Positions 1-7,138 of a stretch of DNA of 11,638 nucleotides are shown one piece after another. Origin of the DNA: Nymphaea colorata. Lineage: Eukaryota; Streptophyta; Magnoliopsida; Nymphaeales; Nymphaeaceae. Numbering within the stretch: position 1 is the first letter of the stretch; each line of letters begins with the position of its first letter. The stretch covers positions 4,959,544-4,971,181 of the forward strand of contig NC_045151.1 in the NCBI RefSeq assembly GCF_008831285.2, read 5' to 3'. The notes below the pieces were generated by a model. The model was given only the letters and a program-made list of their open reading frames with translations, searched no databases and had not been told where the DNA came from. The translations under genes were made by a program, and so were the position numbers.

Positions 1-1000
1 CCATCATCATCATCGTCATCAAAGCCTTATTTCAACGTGTGACCTGCACCTATGTACATTCTGCAATTGACTGGGCTACTGGTTAACTTGTTGGTGTTCT
101 AGAGGAACTTATCTTCTTTTCAGATAGAGCTTGTTTCAGATAGTATGTGTACTTTATCTATGTGAGCTTTCAAGCTTGTACTAGTTTCTTGAGATGATTG
201 TCTTCAATGCAACCCTGAAGGAACACACGAATTGAAGCCCATCGTTTTCTAGTGAGTGAAATTGCTCATGAAATGAATTATATCTGATTCTCTTGGTACT
301 TGTCAAGTCTTCTTTTCTTCAACATCTATTGAGCACCAGTATACGAACTTTTATTGCATAATTTTTTTGTGCAGGCAGCTTGTATTTTATGTTTCAAATT
401 GTTTAATGCCCAGAAAAACTTTCTAATGTTTTCTCCATATAGTTGTTTGCGGATCGTGACAAACAAAGACATGACATCTGATAAACTGGAAGGCATTTTG
501 CACTATGTGATTAGTATAGTGCAGCCAGCTACTGAGAAATGTTTATTGCTCCACATTGTCATTCGATCTGACTTTTGATTTCCTTTGTGATTCACCTCAT
601 AAACAGCAGATTTGGTAAGTAGTTCCCCGTACCTTGATCCACTTGTTTGCTTCAATCAAAAATTTTCTGCACCCTTGTCCAATTGAAGGCATGAGATGAA
701 GATTTTTAGGCCATAGGGAGGAATGTGATCCATGCAGGCTGGTGAAAGCCAAAGATGGGTCTCTGTCATGAAGTCCATGTGGACCTTGTCATAAACTTTG
801 GCAAGTGTGTACCTAACAATTGTGTGCCTCTTGCAACTCCATGTCATTGAGTTTGCAATCTTGTGTGGGCTATTGAAGTATGAGGAAAACTGTGGAGATT
901 GATTAGTCATAATTGATCAAGGCCTATGCCACATAGGTACGGAGGCCGGTATAGGTATGGCGTACTACCATACACTGCTGTGAAAGGCTGGAAGAACCTG
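1..1000. other. Unassigned AT-rich region with short open frames
   Basis: I recognise no gene here. The left edge has a short imperfect CAT/CGT run (about 2-20). A 74-codon open frame on + (354-578) and an 84-codon frame on - (656-910) exist. Neither shows a motif I know, and neither is clearly bounded by splice sites. The - strand frame has a varied, non-repetitive composition with several Trp, Cys and His, so it could be a decayed exon, but that is a guess. If the PEX13 exons at 5902 belong to a complete gene, this whole stretch lies in an upstream intron of it. Confidence 0.3.
936..973. repeat. GTACGG/CCGGTAT-rich motif, left copy
   Basis: A short segment contains GGTACGG, GGCCGGTATAGG, GGTATGG and GTACTACCATAC in close succession. 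The vocabulary resembles the palindromic cluster at 11484-11532 (CCGGTATGG, GTACCCGGTACGG). The likeness is by eye. It could be the relic of a dispersed repeat family with GTACCGG-type ends or simply a similar low-complexity motif. Confidence 0.35.
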
Positions 1001-1012
1001 GACGGAGAAATC

Positions 1013-1030
1013 CACACACACACACACACA
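1013..1030. repeat. (CA)9 microsatellite
   Basis: Nine CA units run directly into a short TATATATTATATA stretch and a second brief CA run ending near 1050. It is an ordinary compound dinucleotide repeat, and I see no coding function. Confidence 0.9.
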
Positions 1031-1367
1031 TATATATTATATACACACACTCTGGTGCTTTGGACTTTGGAGCTCTTTCCAATCACGGTTGCCTGATGCA
1101 TTCTATCGAGCGGTGTGTTGTGAGAGGCCGAAAGGTTTCTCTGTCTAAGACTAGATGGAGAAATCCAATATAAAAAGCCTTCTTCCAGTTTTGAATTGTC
1201 AAACAAGAACTTTATGTCATGGAATTCCATGCTCGATCTTATAGATACATATAGAATTATGTGGAAAATCATATTTTATGAAAGTCATATATACAACTTA
1301 GAGGGAGATCTTTCGTATCTTTCGAGATCCTCCCTACAATATGGGGTCAAAAAGCCGAAATAAGTAT

Positions 1368-1820
1368 TGTGTAGGAAAGGCCCAAAGCCAATCCTAGGAA
1401 ACAGTAAAGCTTCGTAGGGTTTTTCTGTGCAGGTGTAGGTAATCTGCATCTTCATAAACATGTCTATTTCACTAAACTTCTCTTGGAGGCAGTGCCTAGA
1501 TCGTTACACCTTTCATATGGGTTGGAACTTACTTGACTAGGAATTTTGCTACCTTAAGACTGTTATGGTTACGGTCGCTGTTCACCGTTTCTTCAGTCGT
1601 CGGTGCCCCTATAATCAAGTCACCAACTTTCTTTGACCTTTGGCACTGAGTAGGCGTCAGCGCCATACATGGTCTTATGACTTTGCGGAGACCTATGTTT
1701 TTGGCAAATAGTCGTGCAGGCTTGGTCACTAAAGCCCTCTTTTTGAGGAGACACCCCTTCTCCCGCAGCTATGGGGCTATTTTCCCAAGTTCCTTACAGA
1801 GAGTTGTCTCATGACCCTAG
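1368..1820 (-). pseudogene. Plastid 23S rRNA fragment in nuclear DNA (NUPT)
   Basis: Read on the - strand from 1820 to 1368, the sequence follows plastid large-subunit (23S) rRNA from the region beginning GAGACAACTCTCT, through the conserved GCTGACGCCTAC and GTAACCATAACAGTCTTAAG (helix 69 neighbourhood), then GGTAGCAAAATTCCT, GTGAAATAGACATGT, GAAGATGCAGATTACCT, ACCCTACGAAGCTTTACTG and GATTGGCTTTGGGCCTTTCC. The GTGAAATAGACATGT and CTTTGGGCCTTTCC stretches fit the plastid copy better than mitochondrial 26S rRNA as I remember them. Against the plastid sequence from memory it differs at roughly one base in seven in the best part, mostly C-to-T and G-to-A changes, as expected for an old, methylated nuclear insertion. 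It covers only about 450 of some 2800 bases, so it cannot make a working rRNA. An open frame inside it (1529-1729, - strand) is a by-product. The 1368 end is uncertain; similarity may fade out a little beyond it. Confidence 0.92.
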
Positions 1821-2023
1821 ATATATATATATACTTCTAAGCTTATTTTCATAAATGTAAAATTATTTATTTAATCCAAGAAAGGGAAATTCTGGACAAG
1901 CTCCACTTTATCCTATTGGAAAATGGCAAGCAACTGCTGTTGGCCAAGCATGTCTTATTTTACAATGTGAAAAAGGGGTCTCATGTCTCTGTCACAAACA
2001 TTAGGTATGCTTCATCCTTTTTG

Positions 2024-2024
<1 letters not shown>
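1821..2024. other. Unassigned AT-rich spacer
   Basis: Between the rRNA fragment and the microsatellite I see a short TA run (about 1821-1834) and no recognisable gene. The open frames that start here and run into the TA/GA repeat encode only Tyr-Ile and Arg-Glu runs, so they reflect the repeat and not a protein. Confidence 0.6.

Positions 2025-2093
<69 letters not shown>
2025..2093. repeat. Compound (TA)21(GA)13 microsatellite
   Basis: An uninterrupted TA run of 21 units (2025-2066) switches directly to a GA run of 13.5 units (2067-2093). Perfect long dinucleotide runs like this are typically length-variable between individuals. The tract also creates false overlapping open frames. Confidence 0.98.
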
Positions 2094-2096
<3 letters not shown>

Positions 2097-2220
2097 ATAA
2101 AAGCTCTAGGTGGGCCTAAGTGGCAGAACCCAGAAAAAGCCTTGTGGGAAGGAGCACAAAGGTTTGGAGAAAAGTCTACCTCAATCAATGTATTAGTAAA
2201 TAAAACCTATGTTGTCAAGG

Positions 2221-2266
2221 TGCCTAGGCCCTGCCTGGGCAATAGGCAGTGCCTAGCACCTAGGCA
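2221..2266. repeat. GCCTAGGC inverted repeat
   Basis: TGCCTAGG (2221-2228) and CCTAGGCA (2259-2266) form a perfect 8-bp inverted pair. Further TGCCTGGGCA and GTGCCTAGCACC words lie between them, so several alternative stems are possible. It lies just inside the left edge of the putative 2.2-kb element and is probably its subterminal repeat. Confidence 0.7.
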
Positions 2267-2605
2267 AAAAAGTTGACCTTTTTTTTAAAATTTTTTAGTT
2301 ATGTTAATATCTCAAGTTATTTTGATTAACTATTACTAATATTTGAAATGTGAAGAGTAGTAATATAAACAAGCATAATCAACTTAAACAATAAAAAATT
2401 AATTGTTGACTTCATTGAATATGCAAAATCAATAGAAGAAGTTTAACATTATTCATTAAATGTAATCTAATACAAGGAACAAAAAAAAAATAATAATAAT
2501 AAATCTAATCTCTAGAAGAAGGAATGTAAATCTGCAAGAAGGCTTTAATCCATCTCTACTTAAAGAAAGACATAAGATAATAAAAAAGACTAACAGCACA
2601 TAATA

Positions 2606-3014
2606 GTATACATATAAGTACACAATTGTAACAATACATATAAGTACATCACCATTATAACTAATACATATAACATGTATCACAATACTACATTTTATAT
2701 AACAAACTAATAGTATATACATATAATAGGTTCATGCAATACTATATAACTGATATCACAGACTGTACATAACAATATATACATATAACACGTATTACGA
2801 TACATATAACAGGAATAACTAATTGTATTACAGTACAATTTAGTGTAATGGTATATACATATAAGTATATAACAAGTATAACAAATTAACAATACATATA
2901 ACTATATGATATAAGCACGTGATATAACCATACAAATGAATACATATAACAGGCATGAGGTATCACAATACTATATAATGGACTAAGTGACCAATAGTAT
3001 ATACATATAACAGC
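2606..3014. repeat. Degenerate 'acatataa' repeat array
   Basis: The word ACATATAA recurs about ten times over roughly 400 bp (near 2610, 2637, 2667, 2719, 2779, 2801, 2853, 2893, 2942 and 3001), usually preceded by AATAC or TATAC and followed by CAG, GTA or CAC. Interleaved CACAATACTATATAA words recur as well. Spacing is irregular (about 25-60 bp), so this is a decayed minisatellite or the AT-rich body of the surrounding element. The - strand open frames over it have Tyr/Ile/Cys-rich translations caused by the repeat. Confidence 0.75.
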
Positions 3015-3670
3015 ATAATCAACACAACAATACACAAAAATACGTAATTAATACAAAACAAAGTACATAACAATATGTACTCAATTAAGAAACTTTAATT
3101 GAAAGGGAAGGTGACTTTTTACTTTCCCATGGACTAGGCGTGTTGGTGGCTAGGCCAGCCTAAGCGTCAACCATAGCCACAAATATCGTGCTCGGGAAAA
3201 TATCGGCGACATTTTTCTCGGGTATTTTTTGGTGGAACGATTTTTCTTTGAAAATCTCGGCATATTTTTAAAAAAATATAAAAAAATCACATGCGACACC
3301 TTGAAAAAAAAACAGAACTTGAAATCTATTTTAGAACTAGGTGTAAAGCTTGCTGCTCGTCTATAAAGATAGTTAAAGACATTGTCACAAAAAATGCATA
3401 TTGATTTAAAAAAATGTGTTAAATACGTGAAAAATAAGTCAGCCGTATAAAACGGCAATTAGACGTGTTTTTTTTTTAAATGCCAGAAAATAAAAACGTG
3501 AAAAAAGGTGTATTGTAAGCGTTTTTGCGTGTTTTTTGTATTTTTATTGATCTTTATTTTTTTACAATTTTCAGGATTTATTAAATGTTTTAAATTTTTT
3601 AAAAATTTGCTGAGATTTTTCTGAGATATTCTCGAGATATACAACTTTGCCGTATTATACTCGAGAAATC

Positions 3671-3758
3671 CTTCGCCGTGTAATACCCATGCACAATATA
3701 TATGACAATGGTTACTTCGCCATATAATACCCATGCACAATATATATGACAATGGTTA
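3671..3758. repeat. 44-bp tandem duplication
   Basis: Two adjacent 44-bp units (3671-3714 and 3715-3758) share 42 of 44 bases. They start CTTCGCC and contain AATACCCATGCACAAT and ATATATGACAATGGTTA. The only differences are GTG to ATA at the seventh to tenth positions of the unit. The near-identity points to a fairly recent local duplication. Confidence 0.95.
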
Positions 3759-3883
3759 AAAGACAAGACCAGGTGGGAGTGAAGGGAAATCTACAAATAA
3801 GATTTAAAAAAAAAACTATAAAAAATAAAACCTACCACAGGTGGTTTCATTAAAGAACAGCAACACCCAATCCCTATCAAGGT

Positions 3884-3921
3884 GGGAAAAGAGGGCTTGG
3901 AAACCCTAATCCTCTTTTCCC
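3884..3921. repeat. Perfect 11-bp hairpin, GGGAAAAGAGG stem
   Basis: GGGAAAAGAGG (3884-3894) pairs perfectly with CCTCTTTTCCC (3911-3921) across a 16-base loop containing AAACCCTAA. It sits in the middle of the AT-rich element at 3176-4273. It is a structural repeat; no regulatory role is implied by the sequence alone. Confidence 0.85.
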
Positions 3922-4098
3922 TTTGTACCATTAAAAAGAAGAAAAGAGTTCAAAACTGCCCTTTTAAAACTTTTCGTTTACAAAAACTACCCCTTTTAAA
4001 AGGAAATGGAGCACGCGCAGGTTAAAGTTTTAAAATTTTTCAAAAAATGCCAAGAATGCTCCTTCTTGACCGCAGTTTTAAACAGCGACGAAAAAAAG

Positions 4099-4124
4099 CA
4101 TGATAAAATCACGTTTTTATCATG
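4099..4124. repeat. 10-bp hairpin CATGATAAAA
   Basis: CATGATAAAA (4099-4108) is followed after six bases by its reverse complement TTTTATCATG (4115-4124). Further GATAAAA/TTTTAT words continue to about 4150, so the whole stretch is a run of small imperfect palindromes inside the AT-rich element. Confidence 0.85.
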
Positions 4125-4361
4125 ATAAAATTGTGTTTTTATTGCGATAAAAACATTATATATATTTTTTGGCAATACTTTGAAAATATTGTGGTATTTT
4201 GCCTTTTTTTGTTTTTTTGATTTTGTTATCATAAATATCGTGATATTTTCGAATATATTGTGATTTTTGTGGCAGACTTAGGCGGGTGTGGACTCATGCT
4301 TAATTCATGCTTGGCGACTTAACAACATAGAATAAAACACAAAAAAGTTTAATTTTAAGGG

Positions 4362-4442
4362 TTAACCAGTGACAACATGAAAACACCTCATTTAGGTGTT
4401 TTTTGCCCACTGCCCAATGCCTACTTAACTAGTCACAACATG
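4362..4442 (+). repeat. Spaced direct repeat TTAACYAGTSACAACATG
   Basis: Two 18-base copies (4362-4379 and 4425-4442) differ at two positions and lie 63 bp apart. Each carries, on the opposite strand, the CATGTTGT word that also marks the left edge at 2209. A small hairpin, AAAACACCT/AGGTGTTTT (4380-4402), lies between them. This may be a duplicated right terminus of the 2.2-kb element. Confidence 0.7.
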
Positions 4443-4666
4443 GACGGCCAAACTTTTGTGTACGTGAATGAAACAAGGGACAATAGAATCAAAGGGAGCA
4501 AGGGAGCATGATAAAGTTAAAAGAAAAGATAAAAAGATAAGTGCAGTTCAACTTGACCCCCTATTTGGTCTATGTTTGATTTTAAGTGCCATTTGGCTAG
4601 TTGTTTGCGGACCTAAGGGGTTCAATTTAGCTGGTCAGATCAGCAACTGGTAAAAGGCCAGTCTCT
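4443..4666. other. Unassigned spacer
   Basis: I see no recognisable gene. A 61-codon open frame (4468-4653, +) starts with a Lys-rich stretch and has no identifiable domain. It is short enough to arise by chance. Confidence 0.55.
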
Positions 4667-4712
4667 GGTTCAACTCAGTAGGCAGCAATGGTTCAACTCA
4701 GTAGGCAGCAAT
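4667..4712. repeat. Perfect 23-bp tandem duplication
   Basis: The 23-base unit beginning GGTTCAACTCAGTAGG occurs twice, head to tail, at 4667-4689 and 4690-4712 with no mismatch. Such an exact short duplication suggests a recent slippage or double-strand-break repair event. Confidence 0.97.
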
Positions 4713-5260
4713 TCTTTGTGCAAGCTAACACAAACCTAGACTTTTGGGGCAAGAGGAAAAGAAGATAGGTAAAGAAGCTGGACTTCTCCTTTGCAACTGG
4801 TTGTTCAGCTATTCATGATTCTGATTGCTGTGGTTCTTCAACTTCTCTCATTTTGTTAAAATATTGCAAGAAATATATACAGTTTCCCTTTCATTAGTAA
4901 AATGATGTCTAACTGTTAGTTTTGCATATTGTCTCCATTTTCTATATTAATACAATCGAACAAATGTTAGACCTAAATAGACATGTGGCTGGGTAGGTCT
5001 CATGTGCTAGAAACTTCTTTGAATGGACAACTTGTTTAAAATTTGGGGACTAGTTGAAATGAATTTTATAGTTCTCTTGTTATTATCTGGCTACATAACT
5101 TTTGCATTGTTCACTAACAAATGTATTGTGCTTCATGTAAGAAGCATCCACAATCTTTATGTGTCATATTTTGTAGTGAATTACATTTTCATGTCCAATA
5201 CCTACTGCAAACTATCAGCAGTTTATCACTAAGGTGGGAAGGAGTTCTTCCTAGTTTTTT
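4713..5260. other. Unassigned AT-rich stretch
   Basis: No gene is recognised. A 69-codon open frame (5023-5232, +) is rich in Phe, Leu, Ile and Tyr, which is typical of chance frames in T-rich intron sequence, and it shows no signal or domain I can name. If PEX13 is complete, this is part of its upstream intron. Confidence 0.45.
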
Positions 5261-5299
5261 GTGAGCCTGCCAAGAACATTTATATCTTTATCAATGTGC

Positions 5300-5690
5300 T
5301 TGTGGAGGTTGTTTGATTGCAGAACACTGCATTCATGGGCGTTGTGTTTTGTGGGGCTTACATTGCGACAAATGACAGATGTGGTGTTCCATGTGTTCCA
5401 AGCCTGTCGAATCGAGCAGGTGGAACTCCAGGAATGGAACATTTCCTGGCATCTCAGTTAGCAAAAAACCATAGGCCTTGCGAGCATGGTCCTGCTTTCT
5501 TTTTTTCTTTTGGTTTTCTGCCACTCCTTGAGAATGCCAACCACTATGCCTTGGAGGGACAACACCATGGGAAGCCTTGGTGTTTGAACTGGTACAGTTG
5601 GAACTTGATCAAGGTTCACCTGCCGAACACCCCTCACAATTACACTCTTGCACCTGTATGGTCCCAGTTCCTGCTTTTGTAGAGCTATCA
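5300..5690. other. Less AT-rich block with overlapping open frames
   Basis: This block is visibly less AT-rich than its surroundings and is open on both strands: + 5317-5682 (121 codons), and - 5458-5691, 5333-5524 and 5251-5442. A plausible acceptor (TTTGATTGCAG, ending 5322) precedes the + frame. The + translation is rich in Cys, His, Trp and Pro without a motif I recognise. It does not resemble PEX13 upstream of the conserved domain. It could be a decayed exon, a transposon fragment or a captured gene piece. No function is assigned. Confidence 0.35.
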
Positions 5691-5719
5691 ACAGAATTCT
5701 TCATTTTTTCATCTTCTAT

Positions 5720-5739
5720 TATGAAATAAGTATTTCATA
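5720..5739. repeat. 9-bp inverted repeat TATGAAATA
   Basis: TATGAAATA (5720-5728) and TATTTCATA (5731-5739) form a perfect inverted pair separated by two bases, in the presumed intron about 160 bp upstream of the PEX13 exon. It may be chance in AT-rich DNA. Confidence 0.75.
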
Positions 5740-5901
5740 GAGTGACAGAAATCATAGAAAGAAAAAACGAAACACCTCAGCTAAAATCAATGGCAGTGAC
5801 AGACTTTGAAGTATCATTCATTGCTTGATGTGTGCCCATGTGAAACTAGTGTTAGAGCCTGGGATTTCTTCAGTGTAAAGTTTTTTATTTTCTTATTTCA
5901 G

Positions 5902-6293
5902 ATGCACGGGGTAGTTACGTTCTTTGGACGGATTTCCATCCTTATTGACCAGAACACCCAAGCATTCCATATGTTTATGACAGCACTTCTGCAGGTAAAT
6001 CAAGTGAATTTCAATGTACTGGTTGAAAACGAAATTGGACCTTGTTTTGATTTTGCTTGTCTTGCTTTTGTGTGTAGCTATTTGATCGTGGGGGTTTATT
6101 ATATGGGGAGCTTGCTAGATTTGTATTGCGATTGTTTGGGATCAGAACAAAGCCTAGGAGCCGACCTCCATCAGGGTCCGGCATGCTTCCTGGCCCAGAT
6201 GTCCAAGGACATGGCCTCCTCATGCAGGGAACAAAGGCTGCGTCGAACTCATGGGATAATGTGTGGGAGGATGATGCTAGTAAACCAAGATAA
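5902..6293 (+). CDS. PEX13: PEX13, C-terminal exons (peroxisomal import)
   Basis: These two exons (5902-5994 and 6078-6293) encode the C-terminal 102 residues of plant peroxin 13. PEX13 sits in the peroxisomal membrane and, with PEX14, forms the docking/translocation site for the cargo receptors PEX5 and PEX7. The first exon (31 codons) begins M-H-G-V-V-T-F-F-G and contains LIDQNTQAFHMFMTALLQ, the family's best conserved segment. The second (71 codons plus TAA) opens LFDRGGLLYGELARFVLRLF, continues GIRTKPRSRPP, has a Gly/Pro linker, and ends in the plant-typical WDNVW motif followed by EDDASKPR. The acceptor at 5901 (TTTCTTATTTCAG) and the phase-0 joint are clean. The frame is intact, arguing for a working gene. 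The methionine at 5902 is an internal residue, not the start: Arabidopsis PEX13 is about 300 residues. Its Gly/Tyr-rich N-terminal half is missing from this window. No SH3 domain is seen, as in plant PEX13 generally. Confidence 0.95.
5995..6077 (+). other. PEX13: PEX13 last intron (83 bp)
   Basis: The intron begins GTAAAT after CTGCAG and ends TTTTGTGTGTAG before CTATTTGAT. It is T-rich and of typical plant minimum length. Its removal joins ALLQ to LFDRGG in phase 0, restoring the uninterrupted PEX13 conserved domain. Reading straight through would shift frame, so splicing is required. Confidence 0.93.
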
Positions 6294-6700
6294 AGGAGTT
6301 GATGCAGAATGATCGGGCAGATTCAAAAGCAAATCCATCACTTTCAGCCAAGCTATGAAAGTACTGGCAAGAACAGTTTCCTACTGCAAAATTGGAAGGA
6401 GATCTATGCCGCTGGTATTCTCCTGCTCCTTCCGTGTGTCGCTTTAGCATGTTAGAGAATCAGTAGCACCATGATGATTCACTTGTGCATCATTAAGTGT
6501 CTGGGTCTATATGACTGCAAATATATTTCTGCTCTTAAATTGGTGAGATATGTAAAGTGAATACTAGTGGTTGGTTTATTTGGTATGTGTAGTCGCATAT
6601 GAGCATAATATGTACCTGATACACTGATGGCCGCTGTTTTGTCCTTATATTTTGGAGGTGTTCTCTGATAATAAATAAACGGGTAAGCAGGCGTGATATC
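6294..6700 (+). other. PEX13 3' untranslated region
   Basis: After the TAA at 6291-6293 the sequence becomes non-coding and increasingly T-rich, with TGTGTA-type words near 6586 and a doubled AATAAA at 6670-6679. The transcript end is probably within a few tens of bases after that signal; 6700 is an estimate. Confidence 0.65.
6670..6679 (+). promoter_or_regulatory. Overlapping AATAAA polyadenylation signals
   Basis: AATAAATAAA provides two overlapping canonical near-upstream elements about 380 bases after the PEX13 stop codon. It is the strongest polyadenylation-like signal in this stretch. Confidence 0.7.
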
Positions 6701-6907
6701 ATTTGTTGGCGATGTTTTGCCACTATCGGAAAGTTGGCCTTGCCGGAGGTTATGCGTTTTGATTATGTGCTCTAAGCACGAATTGAACTTAAACTCACGG
6801 AAGCAACATAGCGCTGCTTCGACATCTTTCAAACCCATGCACGAATTAAGAGGAGCTATTGGACAATGTCTCGTGAGATCCGAAGATCTACCCTGTGAAC
6901 TTTTTCC

Positions 6908-7138
6908 CTAAAAAATAACGTAGCGCCTATAAATCAACGAAATCATTTCTGAAATGGCTTCATTTCTTCGTTCGCTATAAATCTGGTTCCTATTATTATA
7001 GAACTCGTCATGTAGGGAATAATAGGTTATTCTCTTTTGTAAATCATGTTGACCTAGAGAAGCTAAAGCATAATCTAAATGGCCCCTACCATCACCAAAC
7101 AAGCAAACTATGGGATCGGCGTATGATAACAACGCCAT
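6908..7138 (-). other. Unrecognised open frame, organelle-like
   Basis: A 76-codon frame on the - strand runs from an ATG at 7138 to TAG at 6908. Its translation has balanced composition (GDGRGHLDYALASLGQHDL near residues 16-34, then an Asn/Tyr/Arg-rich half) unlike the low-complexity chance frames elsewhere. The base composition and codons look plant-organelle-like to me, and a plastid fragment is already present at 1368-1820, so a second organelle-derived insertion is possible. I cannot name the protein. It may equally be a fragment of a nuclear gene or chance. Confidence 0.25.

Larger units (their letters stand above)
3176..4273. mobile_element. AT-rich element with GCCACAAA inverted ends
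   Basis: The left end reads GCCACAAATATCG (3176-3188). The right end, reverse complemented, reads GCCACAAAAATCACAATA (4273-4256). This gives an imperfect terminal inverted repeat of about 13-18 bp around a 1.1-kb AT-rich body. Inside are many near-repeats of 'aaaaatatcg', 'tctcgg' and 'gataaaa', a 44-bp tandem duplication and several small hairpins. No transposase frame is visible, so it would be non-autonomous. No clear target-site duplication is seen. A shorter relative appears at 10903-11257. The family assignment is left open. Confidence 0.5.
2209..4442. mobile_element. Composite repeat island, possible DNA transposon
   Basis: The left edge reads ATGTTGTCAAGGTGCCTAGG. The right edge, reverse complemented, reads CATGTTGTGACTAGTT and then TAGGCATTGGGCAGTGGGCA. 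Both sides therefore share ATGTTGT and TAGGC...TGGGCA words in inverted order. GCCTAGGC-like words recur inside at 2221-2266 and 3134-3166, and a related CTTAGGCG at 4277-4284. Plant genomes carry dispersed non-coding repeats with 'GTTGTCAAGGCGCC TAGGC' style ends, often thought to be class II elements, and this looks like one. No transposase coding is visible and I cannot see a target-site duplication, so the borders are provisional. A second AT-rich element appears nested within it. Confidence 0.45.

Noticed and set aside
1529-1729. 66-codon - strand open frame
   Set aside because: It lies wholly inside the plastid 23S rRNA fragment, so it is a by-product of rRNA sequence.
1368-1820. Mitochondrial 26S rRNA origin
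   Set aside because: Stretches such as GTGAAATAGACATGT and CTTTGGGCCTTTCC fit plastid 23S rRNA better than the mitochondrial sequence as I recall them.
1916-2276. Two + strand open frames over the TA/GA microsatellite
   Set aside because: Their length depends on the repeat, which encodes only Tyr-Ile and Arg-Glu runs. No domain or splice context supports a gene.
2606-3014. CRISPR-like array
   Set aside because: Repeated words are only about 8-15 bases, irregularly spaced and AT-rich, and the window is plant nuclear DNA.
2456-3752. Several - strand open frames rich in Tyr, Ile, Phe and Lys
   Set aside because: They fall on AT-rich repeats (acatataa array, nested element) and have repeat-driven, low-complexity translations.
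4380-4404. Hairpin followed by T-run as a bacterial-type terminator
   Set aside because: The context is plant nuclear and inside a repeat, so an intrinsic terminator has no meaning here.
5806-6312. Single 168-codon + strand frame across the PEX13 region
   Set aside because: It reads through intron sequence on both sides of the first exon and is in the wrong frame after 5994. The spliced model 5902-5994 + 6078-6293 gives the conserved PEX13 sequence instead.
6479-6838. 119-codon - strand frame
   Set aside because: It is antisense to the PEX13 3' UTR and its polyadenylation signal, with no recognised motif.
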